Assembly (NCBI GenBank): GCA_039621445.1
Contig: CP154956.1
Span: 20,115,295 to 20,179,294 of the forward strand
DNA: 64,000 nucleotides
Direction of reading: 5' to 3'
DNA from: Euglena gracilis
Taxonomy: Eukaryota > Euglenida > Euglenophyceae > Euglenales
A program made the position numbers and the translations under genes. The notes under the pieces were generated by a model. It was not told the origin of the DNA, searched no databases, and was given only the letters and a program-made list of their open reading frames with translations. This document shows positions 1-10,357 of this stretch, in pieces. Position 1 is the first letter of the stretch, and each line of letters starts with the position of its first letter.

Positions 1-1465
1 CCCCCCCCAGGGGTGGGTGACTGGTTTTTTTTCAGAGTGAATGACTGGTTTTTGGCCCTCCCCCCTCCCGGGGGCAGAAAAAGCCACTAAAGTGACCCGG
101 CACCGAAGGCACTGGAATTTTTTTGGCTTTTTTTCATGTTTTTGGTCAAATTTCCTTTGTATTCCAGAGTGGCCGACCCCCCCCCCCCCTGGGGGGTCGG
201 CCACTCTGTGACTGACTGGTTTCCCAAAAAGTGACAGACTGGTTTTTCGAAGAGTGGAGTGACCCCCCCCCCCGGGGTCGGTAAAAAATTGTGTGCCCCG
301 GGCACCACCACCCGGGGGGCACGACCATCCAAACACGTTTCGGGACCCCTCCCCGCCCCCGCCGTGCGTGACAGGGGCAGCCTGCCCCCAAGCCCCTGGC
401 GCTGTTCAGCTGGTCCTCCAGTGGGGAGGTGTGCCTCGATGGCGGTGGTGGGGCCTCTGCTCCCCCAGGACCCCTGAGAAATCATGGAGCGTTCTTTGTC
501 CTCACCCCCCCCCCCAAGGGGGAGGGGTCTGGGCCAAAACCAGTCACTCAGCCCCCCCCCCCCCAGCTCGATGTATGCCTCCCTATATTCAGCCCTGATT
601 GCAGTGACCTGGCGCCAAAGATGCCAGAAAATTTTTTTGGACTTTGTTTCATGTTTGTGGTCAAATTTCCTTTTGGATTCCAGAACAGCCCTTTGCTTAA
701 GGGTTTGCAGTATCCCCGGGGGGGGGGGGGGGGGGGTTGGTTGGTTTTAAATGGTCTTTTGCGCATATGGGCACATTGATTGTGCATTTGCGCAATTACA
801 CACCAACAATATTTTTACTGATGTGTGGGTGTCACAGAGACTTGAACATCAGTGCAGTGATGGACAACTTGCCACATAACTCAACTCGTGATTGTAGCAA
901 TCCTCCTGTGTTCGTTGTTCTCCTCATCATCTAGCAGCGATTTTAAGCCTCCTTTCTTTGTTGCGTTTGAAATTCCACTCCTTTCGTAGCCAACTTCAAA
1001 ACCTCCACAACCTGCCACAGGGCTTCAGAAAGCAGGCAAAGGGATGGATCTTTCACCCTACCTCCAGAACCCTACCACAGTACCACCACCTGACTCTGCG
1101 ACTGCGGGAAATGGGGGGGGGGCATGGACTGGGGCATTCATTTACCACCCCCAGGCTATAAGCTATGCGTCCCCCTCCCTGTCCCATCAGTGTTTCAAAG
1201 TTGTCAAAAAGTCTCCCAACACAGTCGACACCAGGCCATTTTGCCTGGCGTTTTCTTGGAACTCCTTTACATCAGGGATGGTTTGGGCTAAAACCAGTCT
1301 TGCAGGGGGCTCAAATGATTCGCTAAGAAAAAGGTTGGACAGTGAGTAAAATGAATGTGCACTTGGCTGAGGTGTTCAAGCAATGGATGGAAGCAAATCA
1401 CCTCTTTTTTTCCAAAAACCAGTCACTCACTTTTTCCGGAAAACCAGTCAGTCACTACCCCCAGG
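1..1465. mobile_element. TIR element(s) with GACTGGTTTTT ends
   Basis: The motif GTGACTGACTGGTTT or GACTGGTTTTT occurs in forward orientation near 17-56 and 208-245, and in reverse orientation near 533-556, 1,290-1,305 and 1,411-1,458. The outermost copies (bases 1-58 and 1,411-1,465) are inverted relative to each other, and both are bordered by a C/G run, as expected for the terminal inverted repeats of a DNA element about 1.4 kb long. The internal copies suggest a nested or rearranged second element. No transposase was recognised inside. The segment at 940-1,060 resembles 62,550-62,640. Confidence 0.45.
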
Positions 1466-2264
1466 GGGGGTCCACAGGCTGGTCATCTTGGCATACACCA
1501 GGGTTTCCCGCTGATTCGTACACGAAAAAGTACGAATAAGTACGAATAAGTACGAATTGCCGAGATCTGCCAAAATACGAATAAGGACGAATAAGTACGA
1601 AAGTACGAATGAAAAATTCCCCAGTTACGAATAAGTACAAATTGCCAAGTGGAAAAAGGGACAATTTTCTACACCATTGCACTGACTTGAAGGGCCCTCA
1701 CACTTCTCTTTATGTGATGCATATCTTACGCTGCAGGATGCCTCATGTCCTCGTTTCCCTCCGAAAATGATGCAGCTGCCACTCGGAGCCCTGCATTTTT
1801 GCAATGGTGACTGCGAAGAACGCTTTGCACACTATTGAACAATCCGCTCGTTTCATCTTGAGTATTTGTTCGTACATGGCATGCTGGACAACATCAGTCG
1901 CAAAAGAAGGAATGTGTTTTTCCTGTACTGTTCTGTATTTTTGTCTCACACCGATTTTTTTTCTTCACAAATTTCGCCAGAATGAGTTCGTCATTTGGAT
2001 AGTTTCTCAAGTGAATGACCTGTTTTCCTTGCTTTTCCCGGTTTCAGAACGTTGAAGATGTGCCCAAGGAAGCACACCAAATGGGCACCTATTGCTATAC
2101 ATGGCCCTTTTTTGAAGTACGAATAAGTACGAATAAGTACGAATAAGTACGAATAAGTACGAATAAGTACGAATGGGCTCGGGAGTCCCCAAGTACGAAT
2201 CAGTTGGAAACCCTGCATACACTGGAAAAAATGGGCCAGCTAGACCCATTCCCCCTGGGGGGTC
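1459..2264. mobile_element. TIR element with subterminal GTACGAATAA arrays
   Basis: The left arm (about 1,459-1,560) and right arm (about 2,100-2,264) are inverted copies. Both contain a CCCCAGGGGG-type end, a GTTTCC..CTGATTCGTAC block and an array of GTACGAATAA units pointing inward. Subterminal arrays of short motifs are typical of binding sites for hAT or MULE transposases. The 540-base core has no recognisable protein. The assignment rests on symmetry alone, because I could not define a target duplication. Confidence 0.55.
2117..2174. repeat. GTACGAATAA tandem array
   Basis: About six consecutive 10-bp units GTACGAATAA sit in the right arm of the preceding element. A shorter, more diverged array lies in the left arm at 1,530-1,640. 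Confidence 0.8.
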
Positions 2265-2579
2265 CCACCGACTGGAAACAGACTTTCCTCCGGCGCTATG
2301 CGTCGAGGTGGAAATGGGGTATTTGATGGGGTTTTTTTTGGCTGATTTTGTTCGAAAAAAACCACCCCAAAATGGCCATAGATGGATACTTTTGGCCGTT
2401 TTTGGGCCCCAAAAATTTTGGCGCTTTGCACCGGTCACTGGAATTTTTTTTCCACTAGCTAGCCCTGCTTGAGGACCTCCGGGGGGGGGTCCACTGGTAT
2501 TTCCACTAGTCAAATTTGGACTCACCCCCCGTCCTTGTGGCATTATTTGTGTCACTTAAACAAAAAGCCTCTGGAAACC

Positions 2580-3420
2580 CAAGCAATGTATTCAGGATGT
2601 GATCTGGTGCCCCAGGATGCAGAGATGGAAGCAAAGGCTTTGAAAGTTGGGGGTGTAACACCCAGCATGTGTGTTTGAAACCATCCGATGCCTCATCAAC
2701 ATGGGCTGATGCTGGGAATATTTGGGAGGTAAGGTTGAGCCTGAAATAATGCCCCCAAAGTTTGACTTTGCGAGACTTCAATGGTTGATGTGCGCATTCG
2801 CGCAAACGAACGGTGTGCGCAAATGCGCAAATAATCCGTTTGTGTAAATGTTTTAATGGGTAATATTTGAAAGTTTGTTGCAAGCTGAAATTGGTGTGTT
2901 CGTGAAATGCATAAAGGGTTTGTTTGCGCAAATGTGCCAACTGTCTGTCTGTGAATCTGCGCAAGCCAACCACTATTGCAAGGGGTGCAGAATTACTGCA
3001 GTTTGAAGATATTTAAGTGCGAGAACTTGTTCAATTTGTGGGAAAAATTTGTAGAATTTAATACATTAACACAACCAAAGACCATACTTCTGTGCCCAAA
3101 TTTGGGTATTGGCAGTTGAACTTACAAAAACCATTTCTTGACTCTCAAACATCAAAACAAACGGCACTTCCAGATTTTAATATTACCTCATGAGTTTACC
3201 CCGCAGTATTTTTGTCCAAAAATGAGGATTAATCCGAAAACGAGGCACAAGACATTGGCTGGTGCGCCAGCTGAAAATTTGAGGGTTTTTGAAGAAAAAG
3301 ATTGTGTTCCGGGTGCTATAAATTATAAACTCCGCTTGGCACATTAACACCCTTCATTGACCGACGTACTGCACAACACCTCCACTTTGAGGACGCCCAC
3401 ATTGAGGACGCTGCTCTCCT
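2580..3420 (+). repeat. Dispersed repeat R1, copy 1
   Basis: Colinear similarity to 61,700-62,520 is visible by eye. Shared blocks include GATGCAGAGATGGAAGCA, the ACACCCAGCATG block, a TGTGCGCAAATGCGCA cluster at 2,790-2,960, the GAGGCA..ACATTGGCTG block near 3,240 and the CCACTTTGAG block near 3,385. No open reading frame looks real. It is probably an old non-coding transposon or satellite-like unit. Confidence 0.55.
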
Positions 3421-3495
3421 TCTGTTTCCACAATTCTCTTGTCTCAGAAGTCCCCTTTGTTGAAGCTTCAAAATTTAAATAAATGGTCCCACTTG

Positions 3496-3548
3496 TGCAG
3501 TTGCGCAAATCAACCATGGGAATGGTTCATCGTGCAATTGCGCACACC
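3496..3548. repeat. TTGCGCAA-type motif pair
   Basis: Two near-palindromic motifs (GTGCAGTTGCGCAAAT and GTGCAATTGCGCAC) lie 30 bases apart. They match the motif clustered at 63,155-63,435. Confidence 0.5.
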
Positions 3549-3846
3549 TACCACCCAAAAACATCACCAGTGTTTGAGAGGACAGAGTCCAGCACCTTAA
3601 ACATGCAAGAGGGGGAAACCCGCAATTTCATCACATTCATTTTCCAGCTCCAAAATAGGAGGGTGTCCGATTGTGACCCAAAAAGGGTTGCTTTGTTTTC
3701 GGACCCCAAAGTCCCCCCTCCCAAGTCGGTCTTGCCCCCCTCCCCCCCAGGGGGTGGGCGGGTGGGTGGTGGTGCCCACCCCCGTATGCGTCAAACAGCA
3801 GCCGTCGGTTTCAAGCCCCTTCTCCTCGCCCTGCCCCCCTTCACAG

Positions 3847-3966
3847 GGGCGCCAGCGGTGCGCCTTGTGCGGCGGGGGGTTCTGCGATCGGTGCAGCTCT
3901 TACTACACCATTCTGCCCCACCTCGGGCGGCCGATCAAGCAGCGGGCCTGCAAGGCGTGCGCTGCC
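3847..3966 (+). CDS. FYVE zinc finger exon (C-terminal half)
   Basis: Translation of this GC-rich block gives RQRCALCGGGFCDRCSS, then ILP, then RPIKQRACKACAA. This matches the second half of a FYVE domain: the end of the (R/K)(R/K)HHCR basic patch with its Cys pair, the FCxxCS zinc ligands and the closing RxCxxC. FYVE domains bind phosphatidylinositol 3-phosphate on endosomal membranes and use eight zinc ligands. Only the later ligands lie here, so the first half should be in an upstream exon that I could not find. A pyrimidine-rich tract ending in TTCACAG immediately precedes the block, so an intron/exon boundary is likely at 3,846/3,847. The donor is less certain: GTGCGG at 3,967 is the nearest choice. 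The degenerate basic patch (GRQRC) may be the edge of the exon or true divergence. The rest of the protein is unknown. Confidence 0.65.
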
Positions 3967-4232
3967 GTGCGGTGCTGGGCCGCCTGCGTGGTTGGGGCCA
4001 GAGGGGGGTCCGGACCGACCCAGACCGGGGGGGGGGTTCCTGCCCCCCCCAAAAGATTAAAAATTTCCCTTCCGGCCTTTGCGCCGAATTTTTTTCCCAA
4101 AAAGTGCCCAAAAAGTGCCCTCTGAGCTGGATTCGGGTCTTCAACCAACGCCTTGGGGGGATGCGTGGGTGGATTTTCAAAAAAACAGTGGGTGGGTGGG
4201 TTTAGGCCTGGAAAAAAGTGCTTCCCCCCCAG

Positions 4233-4266
4233 AGGACAGGGTCTACAGAAGCCTTTCGGGTTTGAG
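4233..4266 (+). other. Candidate small exon
   Basis: A 34-base segment is preceded by CTTCCCCCCCAG and followed by GAG|GTAGGT, a strong acceptor and donor pair. It lies 267 bases after the FYVE exon on the same strand and may belong to the same gene. It is too short to identify a product. Confidence 0.35.
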
Positions 4267-4598
4267 GTAGGTTGTGAGGGAGGTCCTGGACCCCCATGCT
4301 GGGGGTCAAGGTGTTGGGGGTCCAGAACCCTGCCCCTCATGGGAGGGGACCCGAACACCCCCTCCCCCAAAAATAATGAAAAAAACGTCATGCACCAGGA
4401 AGTCCAACAAAATGCCTTTTCCACGTCACATTTTTTTTGAAATTCGGGCATTTTTTTTTTCAGATGAGGAAAAACGCACGAAACGCATAATTTTTGAGCC
4501 TTTTTTTCACAGAAAACCCAGGGGTTTCTATTCGTTTTGGTGTGCTATCCAGCCTGTATTTTGCCTGCCCACGAAACACCACCCCTCCCCCCGCCCAG

Positions 4599-4763
4599 GG
4601 CTGCCACATGCGCGCCACGGGCAACCGCACTCCACACCCAGACCTGCTGGCCGGGGCGGCCCCCGTTAGCAAAGGCCACCCCACGGGGGGGTATTTCTGT
4701 GGGGGAGGGGGGTTTTTGTCAGACACATCAGGCACAACACCCAGGAGGGGCCTTCAAGGACAG
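4599..4763 (+). other. Candidate exon(s), unknown product
   Basis: The block begins after a pyrimidine-rich tract ending CCGCCCAG and ends at AAGGACAG|GTAGGA. It is open in more than one frame and GC-rich at its start. It may instead be two exons, split by GTATTT (4,691) and ACACATCAG (4,731). Position and strand fit a continuation of the FYVE gene, but nothing in the peptide confirms that. Confidence 0.35.
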
Positions 4764-4767
4764 GTAG

Positions 4768-4832
4768 GAAATGTACACCGTGCAGCAGCTGCTGTTTTTT
4801 TTGCAGGTTTTTTTGCAGATTTTTTTCAGGGA
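4768..4832. repeat. TGCAG/T-run motif cluster, copy 1
   Basis: The sequence CACCGTGCAG is followed by T-runs each ending in GCAG. The same arrangement, with the same ACCGTGCAG lead-in, occurs at 12,240, so this is probably a transposon end with subterminal motifs. Confidence 0.4.
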
Positions 4833-4884
4833 CAATTTATTTTTACCGGAGTTGCCAACTGCGTTTTTGGCCTCCCTGGGTAAA

Positions 4885-5250
4885 TGAGCGCAGTGCCCTA
4901 ATTGTGCGCAGTGCCTTAAAAATAAGTGCGCACCCCCCAAGGGTCCGAAACTACCTCCCTAAAAAGTGCACACACACACCCAAAACAGAAATCACTGTCA
5001 CATCTCAGGTCGGAAAGTACACACAATTCTCAGAACTGCCCTTCTCAAACCAAGTTTTTTTATTGTCCAAGCCCAAATTTGACCCATAATCACTTGACTC
5101 ATGGCTTGAAATCACAAAATAGGGGAAAATTGAAAAACAGTAGGGGAAACGTAAGTATTTTCGGCTTTGTCCTAAAAAGTGTGCACTGCCCGAATAAGTG
5201 CGCACCCCGTGGAGTCCGAAACTACGTCCTTAAAATGCAGACACCCGCGC
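4885..5250. repeat. Direct repeat pair with AAGTGCGCACCCC
   Basis: The block starting AATAAGTGCGCACCCC, followed by a GTCCGAAACTAC segment and CTTAAAA or CTAAAAAG, occurs near 4,920-4,975 and again near 5,194-5,247. Around 220 unrelated bases lie between. This may be two ends of a mobile element or a local duplication. No gene is visible. Confidence 0.5.
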
Positions 5251-5642
5251 ATTTATTAGGGGGGGGTTTACGCTGCTGTTTTCCACCGTATGTGCCGAAA
5301 GGAACTTAGAGAATTTCTGCTTCTCTCCCAAAAGTATCACTAAAGAATAATATTCTGCTGAAGAAAGCCACACAGAGTTCCACGTGTGCATCTTTTTCCA
5401 CAAAAAAACAATGCTGTCCTGAGGGTCAAAACCCCTTACATGGGGGTGTTCACGGAGCAGGTCAGGTCAGGTTTTTTTTTTGGGACGGCGATGGCCAATT
5501 TTTTTTCTGGAAAGACCCAGGGGACCCTCCGCCGTGGAGCGCGCCGCGGACTGCCCGGAAGGCGGGGGCCGCCCCGGGGCCAGAAGCCCGGGGCTGCCGC
5601 CACGCCACGCTGGGGGACCGGCTGGCGGAGCGCCTCGAGTCA

Positions 5643-5945
5643 CAGTGCAGGGTTCGATATCCGGCGATATCCGGAGGGCGGACGGGGTTTGGGTGGGGTG
5701 GGGGAGGTGCGTCTGGACTGGGGGGGGGTCCCACAGCGCTGGAATTACACCAGAGTTGCTCACCCGGCCAGGGGGAGCAACACACGAGCACTGTTGTGAG
5801 GGGTCCCTGGCCACTCGCCACACAGCAAACTGGGCCAGAAGCAAATATAGCGCCGGCCATGAGCAGGCAAGAAGCCGAAGTGCATCCAAGGGGGGGTCCT
5901 ACCCCCCCCCCCCCCCCCACCTGCCTTCGTATCGGACCCTGCCGC
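5643..5945. mobile_element. Small TIR element with GGGTTCGATA ends
   Basis: The left end reads GCAGGGTTCGATATCCGG and the right end is the inverse of GCAGGGTCCGATACGAAGG, with poly-C or poly-G next to the right arm. A related pair, GGGTTTGATATAAGGAGGGCG at 9,757 and an inverted GGGTTCGATACAACG at 10,130, lies in the 9.7-10.3 kb composite. The dispersed GCGCTGGAATTACACC repeat lies inside this copy. No transposase is present. Confidence 0.5.
5724..5890 (+). repeat. SINE-like dispersed repeat S1, copy 1
   Basis: This block of about 170 bases starts GCGCTGGAATTACACCAGAG, contains ACTGGGCCAGAAGC and GCCGGCCATGAGCAGGCAAG, and ends in a G-run. Related copies are at 11,420-11,580 and 16,890-17,020, and a short 3' piece is at 11,866-11,905. 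I see no clear polymerase III A and B boxes, so calling it a SINE is only a guess. Confidence 0.55.
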
Positions 5946-6678
5946 CGGGCCCCCTCGCCGCCGTGCGGCGGTGGCTGGCGGCCGCCGCCGGGTGAGGCCG
6001 CCCCTCCGGGCCGGGCTGCGCGCGGCCTCCGGGTGCGCTGCCTGCCTCGGCGACCTATAGCCCTGCCGAAGCACCCAACGCTGGCTGGCGGCCCGGGCTT
6101 GGCGGGGCGGGGCGGACAGTGTCGGGGGCGATCCCCCACCCCTTCCCACACCTCCAGGGGCGCCATTTTTTGAAGTCAAGACCATTCACCCAGGAGGCGG
6201 GGTCGGCTGTTCACAACCACCAGACAAGACGGTGGGATCCCCCCCGGCCTTCCTGAACAGCATGGGGGCTGGGTGATGAAAGAGTGATCTGTGGGACATG
6301 GGATGGTTCGAGGCAATTGAGTTGGTGGCATTGTTAAAGTTCTGCAGCCGTCTGTGGGGTCAGGAACAGAATTGGCTCTTCGGGGTCTGGTGCAAACTTC
6401 TTGTGTTGCAACCCCCCCCCCCCCGAACAAGCACCTCAAGCGACAAATCCTGACAATTTTCATCAAATCAGCAGACTGAAGCATTGGACTACCAGAATTG
6501 GTCGATGAGGTTGCCAACGGATGAATGTCCTTGTAGTGTATTTCCTGGGTAGCTGATTGGGGCAACGTACTCCTGACCCAGCAGGGGGGGGGATTGATAT
6601 CCGCAATTTTTCCGCAATTTTCCGCAATGTTCCGCAATTTTCCGCAATTTTTCCGCAATCTTTACCATTTTTTTCGCA

Positions 6679-7187
6679 GAATTTTTTTTCCCCCCACCAC
6701 CGAAGATGGAAGATTGGGCAGAATACACGCGTTCCACCCAGGCTTCTTTTTAAGTCACCTGACCCCCCCCCCCCGGGGGGGAGGGGGGTGGGTGGGTGGG
6801 TCCGGGCCGGACCCCCCCGGGGGGGTCCCGCGCCGGAGGCGCTGGGTATACCTTTTCGGCGCGAAGAGCCGAAATTTTTTGAAAATTGCCTTTAACGGGC
6901 CCGATTTTGGGGGGTCCCCCCCCCCCCCCCCCCGGGGGTCCCGCGCCACCCTGGGTGGGTGGGGGGGGACCCCCCCTCCCCCCCGGGGGTCTTAAAAAGA
7001 AGCCTGGTTCCACCAAGAGAGACATCGCAACGCCCCAGGATTTGGTTCAATGGTGGGAATTCCGCCAGGCATCGCCCTTTCGTGAATACGCCATTTTTAT
7101 GATCAACGCCCCAGTTTCATCGGCAGCAGTCGAACGTTTTTTCTCCATGTGCCAATGCGGTGTTCTGAACCTCACAATTAAAAAATT
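6679..7187 (+). pseudogene. hAT transposase C-terminal (hATC) fragment
   Basis: After 7,015 the plus strand encodes a stretch with QWWEFRQ, then INAPVSSAAVERFFSMC. This is the pattern of the hATC dimerisation domain, W(W)..(x)..P.L..A...(I/L).(A/V)P.SSA..ER.FS. The coding sequence continues on the other side of the inserted 268-bp element: codons ending in ...EYTRST at 6,721-6,738 join in phase with KRDIATPQ at 7,015 when the insert and one target copy are skipped. The catalytic D-D-E core is absent, so this is a fragment, not a working gene. Real hAT transposases are usually 500-800 residues. Confidence 0.65.
6739..7006. mobile_element. MITE with perfect TIRs and 8-bp target duplication
   Basis: The left end CAGGCTTCTTTTTAAG (6,739-6,754) is the exact reverse complement of the right end CTTAAAAAGAAGCCTG (6,991-7,006). 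GTTCCACC directly flanks both sides (6,731-6,738 and 7,007-7,014). An 8-bp duplication and a CAGG start fit an hAT-mobilised non-autonomous element. The interior is almost entirely G and C runs with no coding potential. Confidence 0.85.
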
Positions 7188-7305
7188 TCTAAGTCCCCTC
7201 AAGCAGAAATGTGTATATTCCCGATATCAATTTTTCCGCAATTTCCGCAATTTTTCCGCAATTTCCCGAAGACCTCCGATATCAATTCCCCCCCCCCCCC
7301 CGGGC

Positions 7306-9410
7306 CCAGGCTTCACTCGGAATGACAAAACGGCACTAAAACAACGAAACAATCAAACAACAACCAAAGTCGGAATTTTCCATATTCATTGTGGGTGTTG
7401 GGGTTTTCTTTGATGGGACGCGGCGGGCTTAAATGATTTGTGAAAGCTTAAATAAATTTGATGCACAGATGAAGATTTGTGAACAAAAGGCATGAAGTGA
7501 GACAGAAAATCAATTGTTTATGTTTAAAAAAACAATGGGACAGACCTCAGACATTTGTTATGCTCTCGGTGCATGCTTTTGAAGCGTGTCCATGTGACTG
7601 TTGTTGTGCCATATTTTGCTGGCAATAATTATTTCCTACTGTGGCACCGAGAATGAAGAGAGTTGCCCAGAAAGCTCTCATTTTCAGACAGAAAAGGTTC
7701 AACAAAGAAAAGCAAAGAATCGGGAAGCCACCCCAATACCTGCCCCTGAGCTCCAAAAGGGTTGAAAATGCCCCGGCCAGGGTATTTCTCCTTCCCTTGC
7801 ATGGCTGACACCAGGTATCTCCAACCACCAACTGCAAGGGGCACCCCTTTGGCGTTTGGTGGGCTCTGACCCATTCCTCGCACCTTATTCCCATGTTTTT
7901 AAGTAATTGATGCCCAAGAGGGGATGTCTTGAAGTTGCAACTCCACTTTTTTTGGGTGCTTTTGCTCCAACGCTGTTGCGCATGCTTTCTCGTGCGCCAA
8001 TCATTCTGTGTCCCAACCTCGAGGACCACCACGGGGCTGTGCATTCGATTGGGAATTGCAAACATGAAATCCTGGGAGGAACGGTTTTCAGGCTGTCCGA
8101 ACTGTTTCTTTGAAATATTTTTTTTCTCGAAATAGAAATTGTGATTTTTATTTAATTAATTTATTATTTTTGTTATTGTGATTATGGATTCCAAAACAGC
8201 TGCTCTCTGTGTAAATGCGACCCGCCATATCCGTTGCCCACAGCCCCGCCCCTGGGCTTACCTCTCTTTCGCCCCGAGCCAGAGTGATCGGTTGTCCGGG
8301 AAAAGAGGTAGAAGACGGGTAAAGTAACTGTGGAGGTCGGGATGGGTAAAGGGGAGAGGGAGAGAGCCGAGTTTGTCCGGAAGCTCCGAGGCCATCCTCC
8401 GGTCCTATTTTCCGGGCCACCCCACCCCCCGTCCTCCCTCGGTCACAGTGCCCCCAGCGAGGCCGGCGAGGGGCTTTTTTTGCCATGCTTTGGGCCTTTC
8501 CCTCTGTTCAAGCTTTCTTCCACTTCCCTCTTGTTGGTCTCGAAAGTGAATTCTTTGACATCAATGAGCGCCTCCTGTGGGTTTAAAGTGAATAAAATGC
8601 CACCATTGAGGAACCTGTCAAAAAAGATGAAACCCAACACCTTTGTTATGGCGGAGGGGATGGGAGGCCCCCCCAGCCAGCAGCTCCCAGCAGGGCTGCG
8701 GGCCCCGCAGAGTCCGCTATAATAAAGAGCTCGGGCAACCCAGCGAAGCCAGGCTGGAGTGAAAAAATTCCGAGAAAAAAATTTGGGGGACGTAAACTGT
8801 TTTGCAGAAATCGCTTCATTTCGTTCACCCAAACTTTCAAAAAATGGAATCTGATTTAGCACCCTGTTTACCCCCCCCTGCACAGTGGCGGGGCCTGCTG
8901 CTGGCAGTGGGATTGGATTCCTCCGCGCCGGGGAAATTCAGCTGTTCCGGTGCCGGCAGGTTTGTGTGGCCTTTGGTTCTTTGCCGAGGTGGGGAACCCC
9001 ACTGTCTCTGCTTTGGAGTTGCCTCATGCCAGTCCATAAGATTTTTTGTGGGAGCTACTTAGGCACATCTTCCCCAAAAGTTTTTTGGACCTGAAAATGT
9101 GGGGATTGCTCGGCACATGAAACAGACATGTGCTATCATGAAAAGCTCACTCTCCACGTGGCGGTGTTTTGGAAAGGAAAGGAAAAGCTTCCACCAGGCT
9201 TCTTTTCAGCAAAAAAAAGATAGCAGCAGCAGGTTTGCCCCGGGGGGAAGGCATATTGTTGACGTCCTCGACCATTCAACGCTTTTGGATGTTATTTGAG
9301 GTCCCTGGGTGGATCCCCGAAACCCCATGGGTGGTGGTGGGGGGGTCCAATCCCCCAGGCCTTCCTGTATTTTCGTGGCCCGCCAATTCTTTGAAGAGCG
9401 TTTGGCTTCT
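7306..9410. other. No gene recognised; GC-rich patch at 8,205-8,480
   Basis: Most of this interval is AT-rich with short unconvincing frames. The patch at 8,205-8,480 is GC-rich and open on both strands, and could hold an exon or a promoter-type island, but no motif is recognisable. The segment near 8,640-8,720 has AGCCAGCAGCTCCCAGCAG-type repeats resembling those near 20,030 and 20,340. Confidence 0.4.
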
Positions 9411-9590
9411 CGAGGTGCAAAAATGGGTAACAAGGTGCAAAAATGGGTAACGAGGTGCAAAAATGGGTAACTAGGTGCAAAAATGGGTAACAAGGTGCAA
9501 AAATGGGTAACGAGGTGCAAAAATGGGTAACAAGGTGCAAAAAAGGGTAACAAGGTGCAAAAAGGGTAACAAGGTGCAAAAATGGGCACC
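9411..9590. repeat. 20-bp minisatellite, about nine units
   Basis: The unit AAGGTGCAAAAATGGGTAAC repeats about nine times with small changes at positions 1-2 and in the A-run. It is open in several frames only because of its periodicity. Confidence 0.9.
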
Positions 9591-9672
9591 TTCGATGCCG
9601 AAGGAATTCTTCCTTGTGGGGTGTTGTGGTGGGTGTGGGGGGTCAACTCCTGCTCCCACCAAGCCTTCCCAT

Positions 9673-10357
9673 CAGGCTTGTGCTTAGTCGGGTGCCTACC
9701 CCACGGGGGGGGGGTGCTAGGGGCAGGCACCCCATAGCACCCAATCCGACCCCCCAGGGTTTGATATAAGGAGGGCGTACATGGTTTAGGTGGGGGGTGT
9801 CCCCCCCCCTCCTGGCCCGCAGGGGGGGGGGGGGCGGCCCCCCCCCCCCCCCCACCTGCCAGGGGGTCCGGACCGACCTGGGGGGGGGGTATCCGGGACC
9901 CCCCCAAAAAGGGTCATTTTTTTCCTCTGGCGCTTTGCGCCGAATTTTTTTTTGCATTTTTGGCACATTTTTGCCCAAAAAGTGCCCAAAAGGGTTTTTG
10001 GTCGTTTTGGGGGTCAAAATTTTTCGGTCACCCAGACCGCGCCACTGTTTAGGTGGGGGGGTGTCCTCCCCCTCCCCCCCCCCCCTGGCCCGCAGGGGGG
10101 GGTCCGGACCGCCCCTCCCCCACCTGTCGTTGTATCGAACCCTGGACCCCCCGGGGGGGGGTAGGGTTTTGGGGGGTGCCTGCCCCTAGCAGGCACCCCC
10201 CTCCGACCCCGGCGCCAAAGGCGCCGAGGGCCCGGAAAAGGCCATTTTCAATCAACCCGGACCCCTATCCCCCCCGGGGGGGTGTGCCTGCTAGGGGCAG
10301 ACACCCTATAGCACCCACCCCCCCCTCCCCCCCCCCCGGTCGGTAAGCACAAGCATG
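9673..10357. mobile_element. Composite GC-rich TIR element T1, copy 1
   Basis: The left end CAGGCTTGTGCTTAGTCGGG is an imperfect inverse of the right end GTCGGTAAGCACAAGCATG. Inside are the repeated block GTGCTAGGGGCAGGCACCCC, long C/G runs and a further nested pair of inverted GGGTTTGATA ends (9,757 and about 10,125). The block GGCGCCAAAGGCGCCGAG is also found in copies near 16,100 and 18,925. There is no coding potential. Confidence 0.5.

Larger units (their letters stand above)
5515..6165. other. GC-rich island with possible exons
   Basis: This CpG-rich stretch stands out from its AT-richer surroundings. On the plus strand the segment after ACCCAG (about 5,521-5,642) can encode a peptide ending ATLGDRLAERLESQCR. 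The part near 5,930-5,990 ends at a GCCGCCGG|GTGAGG donor. Both strands carry long open frames, as expected for GC-rich DNA, so strand and product are uncertain. A TIR element sits in the middle (5,643-5,945). Confidence 0.3.
6583..7305. mobile_element. hAT-like element remnant
   Basis: The ends are inverted: a G-run then ATTGATATC on the left (about 6,583-6,602) and GATATCAATT then a C-run on the right (about 7,275-7,305). Inside each end is an array of CCGCAATTTTT motifs, at 6,599-6,660 and 7,230-7,268. Between them lies the C-terminal dimerisation region of an hAT transposase, interrupted by a smaller element at 6,739-7,006. Related 3' sequence occurs near 19.4 kb. The element is far too short to be autonomous. 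Confidence 0.55.

Noticed and set aside
5645-5665. tRNA-like GGTTCGA box
   Set aside because: No acceptor stem, D-arm or anticodon arm can be folded around it, and the motif recurs as an end of a small TIR element.
5462-6185. Long minus-strand frames of 140-234 codons
   Set aside because: Both strands are open in several frames because of GC content, and no motif supports any of them.
9411-9590. CRISPR-like array
   Set aside because: The units are directly adjacent with no unique spacers, so it is a minisatellite.
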